A stretch of 64,000 nucleotides of DNA from Effrenium voratum. Lineage: Eukaryota; Sar; Dinophyceae; Suessiales; Symbiodiniaceae. The position numbers and the translations under genes are program-made. Shown here in pieces: positions 25,020-37,900 of this stretch. The stretch's first letter is position 1, and every line of letters begins with the position of its first letter. The stretch is from assembly GCA_963377175.1 (NCBI GenBank), contig CAUJNA010000839.1, positions 2,501 to 66,500 of the forward strand. Reading direction: 5' to 3'. The notes under the pieces were generated by a model. It saw only the letters and a list, made by a program, of their open reading frames with translations. It had not been told where the DNA came from and did not search any database.

Positions 25020-25581
25020 CATACATACATACATACATACATACATACATACATACATACATACATACATACATACATACATACATACATACATACATAC
25101 ATACATACATACATACATACATACATACATACATACATACATACATACATACATACATACATACATACACATACATACATACATACATACATACATACAT
25201 ACATACATACATACATACATACATACATACATACATACATACATACATACATACATACATACATACATACATACATACATACATACATACATACATACAT
25301 ACATACATACATACATACATACATACATACATACATACATACATACATACATACATACATACATACATACATACATACATACATACATACATACATACAT
25401 ACATACATACATACATACATACATACATACATACATACATACATACATACATACATACCTACCATACCTACCTACCTTACATACATACATAAATACATAC
25501 ATACATACATGCATACATACTTACATACATACATACATTACATACATACATATATACATGCCTACATACATACATACATAC
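24167..25581. repeat. (ACAT)n microsatellite, 1.4 kb, with a (CATTA)n block
   Basis: Almost pure ACAT tetranucleotide with a (CATTA)n stretch at 24256-24351 and occasional ATTAC interruptions (24513, 24672, 24987). It lies downstream of the last cNBD exon. The long T-Y-I-H and M-Y-V-C frames here are artefacts. Confidence 0.95.
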
Positions 25582-25853
25582 GAGAGAGGGAGACTGGGGA
25601 GAGAGTGGCTTCGGGGGATGGGGAGAACGGGGAGCGGAGGGAGGGAGAAAGGACGACAGAACACACCAGGGAGACAAGGGAGAGAGGAAGAAGGAGAAAA
25701 GGGAGAGGACAATGTCGGCGGACTGAGCCGGAGGCTCTAAAGTTTTTTTGGTTGGTGTGTGGTTTTTTTTGTTTTCTCCGAGGTCATTCCATGAAACCTC
25801 CCCTGCCTATCTCACCAAGAACATGCGACACGCGCCCATCGCCCTCCCGCGGC

Positions 25854-25957
25854 CTGGCTCTGCATCTGCGGCACTGCGGCGACGCACTCCCGGAAGCCTT
25901 TGGCGTCCAGGACCGCCAGGCGCGAGAAGTCTCCGGAGACCAGGTCCCCCGTGTAGC
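25854..25957 (-). CDS. Channel exon 18: later cNBD segment
   Basis: GGAG|GC acceptor, CAG|GCCGCG donor. It encodes G-D-L-V-S-G-D-F-S-R-L-A-V-L-D-A-K-G-F-R then V-A-A-V-P-Q-M. The 'C/S-x-L-x-x-L-x-x-x-x-F' element matches the phosphate-cassette exit in cNBDs. The canonical Arg contacting cyclic phosphate is not evident, so nucleotide binding is uncertain. Confidence 0.75.
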
Positions 25958-28900
25958 CTCCAGCCGCGTAGGAGCCCGGGAGCCCAGAACCCCGGAGTAA
26001 AGATACCCGGCTTCAAGTTAAGATGGAACCTATTGGAGCCAATTATTGGAGGGGGCTCCATTTCCCGAAATGAGATTTACAAAATGGTGATCAGGGCGGA
26101 GAAATTCTGTGGAAAATGATGGGCGAGGGGAGAAACAGGAGGAAATAAGTCAAGGCGCAGGCAGGCGCCATGTCCATTCTGCGGAAAGGAGAACGATGAC
26201 ACAAGGGGGCAAGTGACTGGACAATTCATCCATGCTAACATTTCCACATGACAGCTTGTCGTGTTCTAAACCATTTTGGGAGGGCAACCAAACACTCGCT
26301 TCAAAAGGTCGGCTACACGTGGTTGAATGTTCGGCCCGGCTATGGTGAGAATCACTGAGGTCAGAACCTTTTTACAACAGGTTGCCTCCAATTAGCGGAC
26401 TGAACGACAAAGCAACTGAGCATTGACTAATTTGGAAGAACGGCAAAGAAGGCGATCAAAGCACATGGGGTGAACACTGGGGGGCTTCTTTGGGGATCCT
26501 GGTGCAACTTTGTGCCACTTGTGTGCAGGTGGTCTTGATGAATGCCCATAAGTTTTGCATAATCTGCCAAATTCGACCAACGTTGGCCCCAAACAGCATG
26601 TGCATACTAACAAGCAGTGCTTATACTTGTAGGAAGCACAACACACATGAATCAAGTCAAGTGTTTTCCTGGCAAAAGCAAGTCTGACATTGGCAAGTAC
26701 TATTCCCGGCACAAGTTGCACAAGTTGAGGGAAAGTGCTACCCAGCAAACGGCAGCAATGCCCAAAGGCGTAGAAATCAACGGGCATGTGAATTTTCGGG
26801 TCGCACGAACTGGTCATATGGCATCCCCTGCTCGTTCTTGGGTGACGTTGGAAGGGGAGCAAAAATTATCAAATTCTAGCAGTTGAGTGGTTGGATTTCA
26901 ACCACTAAGCCACAATAAGCAAAAATGTGTCCAATGTTTCCCAACAACCAAGCGTTGGTTTCGTTGCCCCAAAAACCCGCCAGTGTTCGAAAAATGCCTC
27001 GCAGCGTTTGGGCTCCGAAGCCGAACCGAAGCCGAGCTCCAAGGAGCTCCAAGGTGTCCAGAGGCACATCTCCGCAATCCAGAAGGTTTTGTCCACCTGC
27101 GGCCCGTTGAGAAAACTCGGTGGCCTTCTGCTCCCCTGCTAAAAGTTTGTTCAAACTTTTAGTGGATTTTAATTGGAAAACCCATGAAAGTTGGCAAAAA
27201 GTGAAAGTCCCAACATCCAAGCAACATGCACCAAAGAAAAGTCAGAATGGGTGTGGCACCTCGAAAAATTGGGTGGTGTGGAGCCCGGCGGTGTGGAGGT
27301 CTTCCGAAAGTGGGTTCCATTTTTACCCCCAACAAGAACCACGGAGTTCAGATCCCCAACGCTTTTGGGCAGGGTTTCAAATCCCCAAACTCTTTTGGGC
27401 ACTCGTGGCCTTGGCAGGCTTCTGAGCTCAATGGCTTCAAGGGAACCCCCGGGACTCCAAACGACTTTTTGAGAAGCCCTCGATGTTCCTCAAAATCGAG
27501 GACCCTTCCCGCCATGGTTTCCGACTTTTGGAAGGACACCCAAAGCAAGCATCCCTTTGGGAAACCGATCGAGGCGGATTGCAACGAATGCTTGGAAGAG
27601 CTTTTGCAAGGACCAGCTCTTTGCTCGTGTATTTGTTGCTCCCCACGTGGAGGACCTACATCTTGGCGGGTTTTCCCCCCAGATCGGTGAGCTCAAACTC
27701 ATGAAATGGGCAAAAGACTCAGAATAGGCTGCTCAAAAACGTGCAGCTGTCCCTTTGGTTTCCCGTTCAAAGCCGACCCAACAAGGGCACCCTCCAAAGA
27801 ACACACGCCCAAACATCGGGAGCCGGAGCCCTTCGTCCTCGGACAACCTGGGCCCCCAGCTGGGCTGGAGGACCTTTGGAGCCGCATGTACTGGAAGTGC
27901 CCGCTCTGCGGCAGGAAGCTGCGGTTGGCCGCCTCCCCCGCGGAGAAGACCATCTCCCCCTCGCCTCAGGTCTCGGGGAGGGAAGTCTAGCACACCCCTG
28001 CGGGGTTGGCATCGACAACCCCCTTTGCACTCCGGAAGGATTCCGCAAGCATAGCGAAAACACATAGACTCAGGATTGAAAAAAAAAAAAAAAAAAAAAA
28101 AAACTTCAACACCCCTCCGAAGACACTCGTTCCGTCCCGTTGCTTCCGCTTTCTGGCACGGTCCGAGACCCCTCGGACCTCGGAGGCCAGGGCCAATGCC
28201 CGGCCGCGATTTTTGCAACGAGCCGCCGAGGTCCAGAATCGAGATGGCGTGGACCGACAGGTGGTGCAGGACATAGTTCTCCTGTGAGTCGATTCTCCCT
28301 CGGAAGCTATTCAACAAAAGGCTTTCTAACATCGTCCAACGATGAAAGCTAGGTTTATGATGATCAAAAACAAACAAACGAAAATAAATAAAAAAGGATG
28401 CCCGTAGATACTTTTAGAAGTCAGGCAGTCCTTCCAGTTTTGATGATTACTACCCTTATGTTATGTTACGAAACGATGCCACATGCTGCTTGCGCGTGGT
28501 TGCACCACCAATTCGCACCACCGACTCTGACCAACCTCTTGCAGGAAGTCCCCACGGGTGCGTTTCCACCACTGGGGTCGGTGGATTCCAAGGGGTCCCT
28601 CCCCCCTTAGCGCAATGCATTTCAGAAACCCTTTGCTTCGTTTGGCGTAGCGGTGGACCAGGTGGGGCCTATGGTGGAAACCGCCCCGTTTTTGTGTTTT
28701 TTTTTTTGGGGGGGGGGGGGCGAAGGAACCTACTGCGGGAAAGATGATGCCCCTGGCGAGATCGGAAGCTTGTCTACCATGTCCCTAACCAGAACTCCAA
28801 TCGCTCCCACAAGACATATCGGCAAATGTGGATACCCCAAGCTCGGCGCTCCCGAGCCCGGCTCACAACCAAGAACGGACTTCGAGCGGTTGCTCGCGAA

Positions 28901-31900
28901 CGTGTAAAGCTTACCCGCCGGTGCGAGAAGTGCGGAATGTGGGAATGACCCCGAATTAGAAACCATCCAACTGGCGGATAAGGTTCATTCCCCCATACCC
29001 AGGTCCTCCAGCAGAGAGGTTAAAACAAGGGAAACCTTTTTTTTCTCTAGTCTATTGTAGTAGGGGGGTTTCCTCCCCCCAAAAAAAAGGGGCTGAAAGA
29101 GAGAGAGGGCACGACTCGCCCGAAAGACCTAGCGGGTTCTCGCCATAGAAAACGGTCCCGGCGTTTTCTCCTGCAGGCTGATCTCCCCCGTTTCAAGGAC
29201 CAAGCGGTTCCTCGGAGGCCGCCGGCTTCCCCCAAAAAAAGAAATGGGAAGAGCGTCCGCCGGAAAGATGGGGGAAGACAGGAGATCTCTTCAAAAGATG
29301 AGTCCTCTTTTTGGAGTCTTGCAAAAGATGGGGAAGACAGGAGATCTCTTGCAAGATGGACCACTTTGACGCGTTTTTTTTTGGGAGGCTGAAAGGTGAT
29401 CATAGAGATGACACATGAGATGGAAGAAGGCGAAAGCTTGCAAGACTCAAAGGGCCCTCGACCAAAGTGAATCCGCCATGCAACAAAAACACACGCCACG
29501 CCGGCTTGACAAGGCAACGAACTTTCGCCGGTCAACTAAACTACCATGATGTCAAACCAGAGCTCCAAGCGGTAGCTCCGACATCGACAGGTTCTTTCTT
29601 GTTATTGGCAAATTTGGTTCCCCCTAGCTCCGGAACGGCTCCCTTCCAACCTCTAGCTGGTAGAATATGCAACCTCACAGCTTCCGGATGAAGCAAACCC
29701 TGCATTCCGCTGCAGGAAATTCAAAAGTGATGGGGTGCTGCTTTTTTCCCAGGCACACAGCCTATCTCTTGCTCAAGGAATCCTTCCCTCAAAAAAATGA
29801 AGGATCATCAAAAATAGAGCTCCAAAAGAAGGCCGAACAAAACTGGGACCAAGCAAAAAAAAAGGACCCCCCAAGAAAGAAAAACCAAAAAACGACCCCC
29901 CCCCCCCTCGCGAGCCCGAGCATAAGCAAGCCGCAGGAACGGCAGCTTGCCGAGGCTGCGCTTGTGCTTGGTGAACCTCGGCACGGCAAGCCTAAGCCTG
30001 GGGTTTATGTACCGGCGCCTAAATCACAGGGGGTTACATAACAAAAAGCACCACTAGCTTTACTTAACCCTAGGCGCCCCTTGGACCCTAAATACCAAGG
30101 CCTTTGAGCCCCAAAGACGCCGGTCTCGGGAGCCTAGATGAAGAAATTTCGGTCCCAAGGCCATGCTTTTCATGGGGGGCAAGGAAACCCAGGGCTACGC
30201 TTCGGATTCAATCCCAGGGCGTCATCATCTGAGACTCAGAAATGTTGACCCCTGCAAAAAGGAAGCTCGACTGCAAAGGAGACCCCGCTGAATAAGAAGT
30301 GGGAGTTCATGGGATGCCCATTTTAAAACACGCCTGCTTGACTGGGAAACTCCCTCAACACGAAGAAAAAAAATACCACCACGCACATCGAAAGAAAAGG
30401 CACGGCTTTGTTGGTCAGACCTCCCCCCCTCCCTTGTGCTTCCATGCGAATTCCCGCACTTGCGTTTAGAGCCTGGGCGGGGGATTTGACCCGAAAGTCT
30501 GGAAACCAAAAAATGGCTCGCCTTAAACAGGTGCGTGTCGCTTGACTTGTTGCTCCCCGGTGCGCGCGCCATGAGGCCACCAAGCCCAAGTCGAAGCTGG
30601 CAACAAAATCACAAACCGATGCCCCCCCCTGACGCCCCCTGGCGCGTTGGGTTTTTGGGCGGCTTTAAAGGGCAACGAAAATGATGCTAAGCAGCTTTGG
30701 GGTCCTTTGTCTTTAAAATTCAAAATGCCAAAGTGCGAAACAAGTGCCACATGCCCCCGCGACTGCTACCACCGCCCCGGGTAATTATGATGGACACCGG
30801 GTCTACTTTGCCACTGCTGCTGGCTGGTTCTCAGCCGATTTCGGGAATGACCCCAAACTGAACCATCCCCTTCTTGTGTCCTGTCAGGGCCTTTTGCGCC
30901 CAAAATTCCTACGTGTCCATGTTACGCGCCCAAAAAAAAACGTCGCCAGCGCACTGACCGCGTTTCGCCGTGCCGCAGGAGCTCCCCAATCAGCGGCACC
31001 GACAGCTTCTCCAGGATCGCGGGCCGGTCCGCGGCACGCGACACCGCAGCCTCCTGCGCAGAGCTCCGGGGCTCCGGCGCTTCGCGCGGCGTTGGTTTCC
31101 GAAGATGAGCCGAGAATTGAACATGATATAAAACAAGGGGGATTGAGCGCAGATCCACCCCGCAAAAAAAAAGTGGAGTAAAAAGTAGCGGGAATGAGGC
31201 CACCGGGCCCTCCAATGAACCCGGACCGGCTCCGCAGCCCTTCAAAACAACCCATTTTGGAAGAAAAGAAAGCTGCAACCCCTGCGCTTTCACCCAAATC
31301 CCGAAACAAGACCTTCAGACCGCCACCGCCACCGGAAAAACAAAAAAAGCAGCCCAGGCCGCCGCGGCCGCTTTCGCCCCCTGTCGCCTGGTTGGCGTAG
31401 CGCAGGTACCGCGTCACGCGCTTGCCCAACGGCGTGGGGATCTGATTCTGCCACAGGAACTGCCGGAGCTGCCGGAACTGAGTCTTCTCCTGGCGCGAGT
31501 CCGGTCCAGAATTGCCTGCCGCACCTCGCTTCCGATCCAGCGCACTGGCTAACACAAGTAACCGAACTGTTTGGCTTACCACTAAAGAGGTCCAAACGCA
31601 AAAAAGCGTTAAAGTCCAATTGTTCTCAGGGAGTGAGATCGAAGGAAACCTTGAGTCCAAATCTCAAAACAAAGTCTCCGGCAATGGGCCACAGTGAAGA
31701 ACTCGAATTTGTGCTGAGTACCAGGCAACTCTGCCCCTTCCACATTTCGTCTTGCTCATAGGTCTCTGTTTGGAACCAGGGGAGGTCTGTCTCGGCCCAT
31801 TTTCGGGGGCACCACAGATTTTTTATGCCTTCGCGTTCTGCTCCATGCGCAGTCAACTCAATGTAGTTCTTCTTTGTTTTGAGGAGACCCCGAGTTTAGA

Positions 31901-34900
31901 ACAAGGGGGATGAGGAGAACCCGGCCATCCGAATGGTCCGAATGGGCCAAGTGCCAGAGCATGTTGCCCCAATGCGGTCAGACCTGAGGAACGCGAACTC
32001 ACCGATCCCCTATGGGTTGATTCCCCATTCTGTTCAACCATCGAACGGCGGCCGCACCCATTTATTCTCCCTGACTACCCTCCAGTTACCCGGGTTTTGA
32101 TTGTGACTTAGCTGTTTTTTATGGTTCGCAAACATGGATCTTGGAAAGACTGGCCCTAGCACTGCAAGTACCACCAGCTGGCATAAGGAAGAAACCTCGC
32201 AATTTCAGCCACCCAGCTTACCCACTGCTGGGTAGAGACCGACCAACAAATCAACCAGGGGTTCAAAGCAAACGGGAGTGCCAAGAGATAACATCGGTTG
32301 CATCCTCACCGCCAGGGCCATAGATCCAAGGAGGATGTCTTGGGACCTTGTCATCTTTGACAGAGGGAAACCCACCAAATGGTGGCACTTCCTTCTGCCT
32401 TTCCGTTTAACCAAACTGAAAAGGATGCCTTCAAAGCCACACACACACACACGCGCGCGCGCGTCCTAGTATCACCTGGGGGGCTAGCCCAAAACCAAAG
32501 TGTTCCAAGCAACCATAACTTCCGCGTTTTCTGGAAGGGCCGGCATTCTCCTTGCTTCCGCCCACCTTCTGACAGGCAGGCATGCAGAACATGCCTCACC
32601 CTGATTTTTTTTTGCCAGTGAAACAAATGCCCGTAAAAAAAGGGCAGACACAGGTCAAGCAACAGTGGGCAACCAGAAAGGGCAACTAACTAAAGGGCGA
32701 CCAAGGGCGACGGAGGCAAAGGCAACCAATAGGCGACTCAAAAAACCACCTAACCAGACCACCAACTAAGGGGTACCTGAAAAAAGAGAGAAAAAAGAAG
32801 AAGAAAAACGAAAGAAACCAGTAACGATGAAAAAACAACACTCCCCCCCCCCCAAAAAAAAAAACTCCTCAAACACCCCCCCCCCGAAAGAAAAAAGGAA
32901 CACACACGACACACGACACACACGCACACAACTCCTCCTGTTGGCTCACGTGGAGGCTTCTCACCAGGGAGGTCAAAGCACTCACCACCATGGCGAAGCA
33001 GAGCACCGAGACGAAGCCCGCGCCCACGGTGTAGACCTACGGACCCGGGGTCGATGTCCGGTGAGGCGCCGACCCGGTTTTGAGATCTGAGGGCAGACAA
33101 GTAACCCAAGCTTTTCACTTTACTGCTTGGGTGGCCTTGGCCAGGAACCCAAGCATAAGTGATATGGCAAGATTTGGGTGGCCCGGCTTCTTTTACCTTT
33201 GTTTTCTTCGGACCTGGGTGCCCCAGGTTTGTGGGTTTTTTTTAGGGGAACCCAAGCAGGAAGACGAAGACATGTTAGGGGGGTCCTCCAAATAAAAAGA
33301 CACGCCCACCTGCTTGCAAACGGTACAGTGTGTGGGCGCTTTCCCCCAGATCCCCTGCCAAACTCCCTCAAACCTAAGGCGATGGCTGGGAACTGCCCTT
33401 GGTATGATAGCAAAAGACTCTCTGCTTTGGGAAGCCTCCTACTAAAAATGAAAAAAAGTGAAGAATTGCTTTGGGTATAGATTAGAATACATGTGCCTTA
33501 GAGTGGAATGTATGGGAATATATGGATTTCCCGTTGGGAGTAACAATCAAAGATGCTAAAAGCTATATTTAGGTGTGTCCTTTAAGGGACCCTATTAGGC
33601 ACGGCTTTTTCTTTTTTCACATAAATTGCAGCCATTTCGAGGTTCGAGCCTGTCTGATTGACAGAACCAGTCCCATTTTTACCACGACCGTTTGATGGCA
33701 GGACCAAGCTCATCCATGATGAAGGTCTCCGACTTGGGGATTCCCCTGTTCCGATTTGGGAACGGTATATAACACAAGGGCCGAACTGATTTCTGGTAGT
33801 TTACCCCGATCGTGAATTTCAAGTATCCCACCACCCCTTCAAATTATTTAGGCCCCTGGGGCCTTTTTCTCCCGTTTTAAACCGGGAACCATGTAGAAAC
33901 CAATTGAAACAGCTGGGGTTTAGGTAGTATTCCATGCCAAAGTGTGTCTCCTTTACGGATCTTGCTACCTGCCTCCTTTTGTCCCCACCATGGCCGACCT
34001 TCGGATAATCACGCTTCAGTGACACACAAAGTAGGACATCCCCTTTCGAGAGGTGTTGGAGGTATAAAGGTTATATACTGCTTATATATTCGGGGTATAT
34101 ACTGCCAAAGCTTATAGTGGTGGTACATCTGCGCGTCCATACATTCAAAACCCATACCCGGAAATGCCCTTGACCCATGAGTACTTTTGCTTATCACAGA
34201 TTTTGCCAAGCGCAACCCCCCACACCCCCCCCCCGCCCCCGCCCCCCTCCAGAGCATCCTGCTTACCTCTAAAAGGGCTCCACTGCTCAGAGGGGAGAAC
34301 ACATATACCCCTTATGTCGCGGCTATGCAGGGGCTTCTCGACTGAAACCATCTTGCGGGTGTTTTGGGGTGAGTGGAACTCATCTTGGGTAGGTGTCAAG
34401 ATCCGGGTAGTCGGGGTAGTGAGAGCCATCTTAGACATATCTTCTGCCAAACTTACCTCCTCAAAAAGGACTGAACATGATACAGGCAGATGGGTAGGTG
34501 TCAAAGTATGGAAACCCTAAAGTTGGGGTGGTATTCTTGTGGTTTCCCTGTAATGTTGACCCCGGATTAATAAACCCCTGTTTATTAATACGGGGGTGTT
34601 CCCTCAAAAGGTGATAAATCCTCACTAAAATCAGAAACGGACACCCCCTATATTGACAAACAGGGGCTAATTAATCCGGGGTCAACATTAACCACCAAGC
34701 AAAGAGGAGTGCCCTCAAAAAAAAAAGTCCGAGGAGCGCTCTCGACCTCGGACACCGCTTCCACCTCAGTGCTGCCCACACCCAGCTGCGCCAGGGACCA
34801 GGTCATGCTGGACGTATACCTGGGCCACACATCGAAAGGCGTGCAAAGGCGTGCCTAGGGCGTATGGGGTAGCGTGCGTGTTGTTATGATGCAGGGGCCT

Positions 34901-37900
34901 TTTTTTACGTACCATACGGGCTTTGGGATGCTTTTGGGGCCAAGTTTGAATAGGATTAGAGGAATAAGCTAGTAACTGCAATTCCCCCTATACCCTTTTC
35001 CAGGCAATGGCTGGGTTCACGACCATCCCAACCCCAAGTAAGCATGTCTTCTGACAATGGCATATTTGTGGATCTGACCCAAAACTTTAATAGGAGCTAA
35101 CAGGGGCTGCTTGCCTAATTCCAATTGCCCAACCCCCGTGGCCGCCTATGAACGATCTCCGGTGGGCTTCGATGCAAAAAAGGCAGCGGAGGGTCATACC
35201 CCCGGCGGCTAAGTGGGGCAAAGGTCAACCGTTGGAAAGAAGAAAAAAACAACTGAAAACCGAACATGCATAGGTGGCCAATAAAAAAGATGGCCCTGGT
35301 AAATGGAACAAAACCCATCTAAACCAGTGCCATCTATTTTTAACCAGGCTCACTTAAAAAGGACACGTCTGCCCCAAAGAGCCGAGAACAGGTATGAGGT
35401 TTGAATCAGCTTCCGTCCAATTGGTCGTTTGGTGGTGGAGGGGTTCCCGGAGTTCCAACCCAAACCACCGATAGAATAACGCAAAACCTAAGCCCGCGTC
35501 CGAGTGCAAGAGAAGCCGCTTACCTGCGAAGGTCATGGGCAAGTACAATGATCGGATCACACAGCAGTCTTCTAGATTTGTGGCATATTCAGAGCTCATC
35601 CTTCTTTTATGTCCCCCCACATTGTGCACTACTGTGGATGGACGAATTCCTGCACCACTTTAAAACTATGGGAAACCGTTGTCCGTTGGCATTTACAGGG
35701 GAATCATCATTCCAGGGTTTCTTTGGTGGTGCAGGATTTCGTCCATCCACAGTATTCCGCATTTGTGCATATATATATATATATATATATGAATATACAC
35801 ATCTGTATATATATATATATATAATATCTAGTTATCTATTTGTGTATTTATTTATTTTACGGGTGTGTCTCAGCCTAAGAATGAGTTGTTGTGCTAATAA
35901 TTTCCCCTTGTTGAATAACCTCGACCTGCTGAAAGGATCTGGACATGAAAGGCGCCAGCCTTTTCGAGCCTTGGCTAAAAGGGAGCCAAGAAGGGAACAC
36001 CAAAAAGGTTTAAAGGAAGGCTTTGGGAAACTGAGACAAGGGCACGCCCAGAAAGACAGACCCATATGAGCAGTGAAAAAAAACCCTGTTACCCGTAAAG
36101 GAAATTACTTCAGCTTTCGCAATCGCTTGCGGAAAGCTTCCGCCAACCGAAAGGTCGCTTACGTTTGCTATTTTTCGAAGATGGAGCTTACGCATAGCTT
36201 ACGACAAGTTGCTCGTGCCTGATCCTCGATGAGCAACAGGCGCTAGCATGACAAAGCAACATCTTGCAGATGGAAAGGCTGCTGCGCAGGCCCAGCAAGA
36301 CAATGGAGGGCCAAAAGCTGAAAACAAACTTTCGGGGCACGAAAAGTTGTTTTCTGCAGAAAGCGCGCGGAACCTCTGCGAGCAAGAGGCGCCGGCAGGA
36401 CAGAGCAACAACTTGCCTGGAAAGGCGCACAGGCTTTGCTGCACAGGCTCAGCAGTGACGTGGAGGGGAAAACTTTTGGGGACCCGAAAAGTTGTTTTCT
36501 GCGAGGATCCACTACGAGCAAGAGGCGCCAGCATGACAGAGCAACAGCTTGCACGGAAAGGTGCAAAGGCTTTACCGCGCAAGCTCAGCATTGACGTGGG
36601 CACACTAGGGATTGAACCCGGGCCTGCCGCATGCGGAGCGGGTGTGATACCACTACACCATGTGATCCTGATGTTGCTGCCCGAAGCCGGTGTTAAAGCT
36701 TTCACGGCCAGAGAGGGGCAACAGCTCAAGAAAACTTTGCAGACAGCGCACGGGCGCTGCGAGCAAGAGGTGCCAGCACGGCAGAACAACAGCTTGCAGC
36801 ATGGAATGCTGCGGGTCCTCTGAAAGGCGCAAAGGCTTTGCTGCACAGGCGCAGCAGTGACATAGAGGGGGAAAACTTTTGGGGGCCCGAAAAGTTGTTT
36901 TCTAAGTTTTTGTTCCAGCCCGCGCCGCGAGCTTTTTTTGGCTTCGGGGCCCTGAAAAGTGCCTGCAGGTGGCAAAAGGTGCCTCGCAACAAAAAAAACT
37001 TTTCTGGGCTCGAAAAGTTGTTTGTGCTTTCCAAGCCCAAGGCCCAAAGGTGAAAAGGCAAATCCGCAGCAAAACAAGCGGGGCTCAACATGTTGTTTTC
37101 CAAGCCCGCGCAACGAACAAGGTGAGGTGCCAAAACAAAACTTTCGGGGCTCGAAAAGTTGTTTTCCAAACGCGAGCTTTTTTGTTCAAGCTGGCCAACG
37201 CGTGTGCGTGGAACATTGCAAAAGGTTTGCACAAGTAACCCAACAGTCAAACAGCAGTTGTCTGAGCCAGAAAAAGTTGTTCACTGAAAGAATCCCTTTC
37301 CTTGTTGCTCGGAAGAACCAATTCCAGCAATCTGATCCCATTTTCACGCCTAAAAGCATTACGCGGACCAAAAGCAACTTCTACCAAACAGTCTGAACGA
37401 AAAACGGATCTGACAAACAGAGCTTACGCAAAGCTTACGACGAGTGACTCATGCATGCAGCTTACGCAGGACCTTCCGATCGCTTACGAATCACGCAAAA
37501 ACGCTTACGACTGCAAGAGTAATTTCCAGTTTCATCTAAATTGATCTACGGAGGTTTTTTTCGCCGCTCATATGGCCATGGGCTTTTCAAAAGCCCGGTT
37601 AGCCCCCAGTGAACATCCGATTCAATCCAACCACTAAAATAGGTTCTCAAATGGGTGGTGCACCTACTCAAGTGGGTGGTGAATTTACCTACCCCCAACA
37701 TGGTACTACTGGTTTTGACCCACAGCCAGAGGAGTGCTGTCACATTCTACACAACAATGCCCACCCGCACGTCTCAAGCCCATAGCCAGGTGCTGGCGGA
37801 GCATGGACTTGTCCCCCATGTTGAAGTGCTGAATCCAGGTCTCGTCCTCGGGAGCACAGGACGTGATACCGAGGACGGCGACGCGACATCCGCTCGACCG

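Noticed and set aside
24167..25581. CRISPR-like array
   Set aside because: No spacers; a simple tetranucleotide repeat in eukaryotic DNA.
24032..25740. Open frames of up to 566 codons in the (ACAT)n array
   Set aside because: Tetranucleotide repeats lack stops in several frames; the peptides are pure repeat.
26400..26890. 156-codon minus and 89-codon plus frames
   Set aside because: No recognisable motif, no supporting splice sites and mutually overlapping on opposite strands.
35480..35570. Possible channel exon with S-L-Y-L-P-M-T-F-A before a GTAAGC donor
   Set aside because: It lies where an exon is missing, but its phase does not bridge the turret and pore exons and the sequence does not match a pore region.
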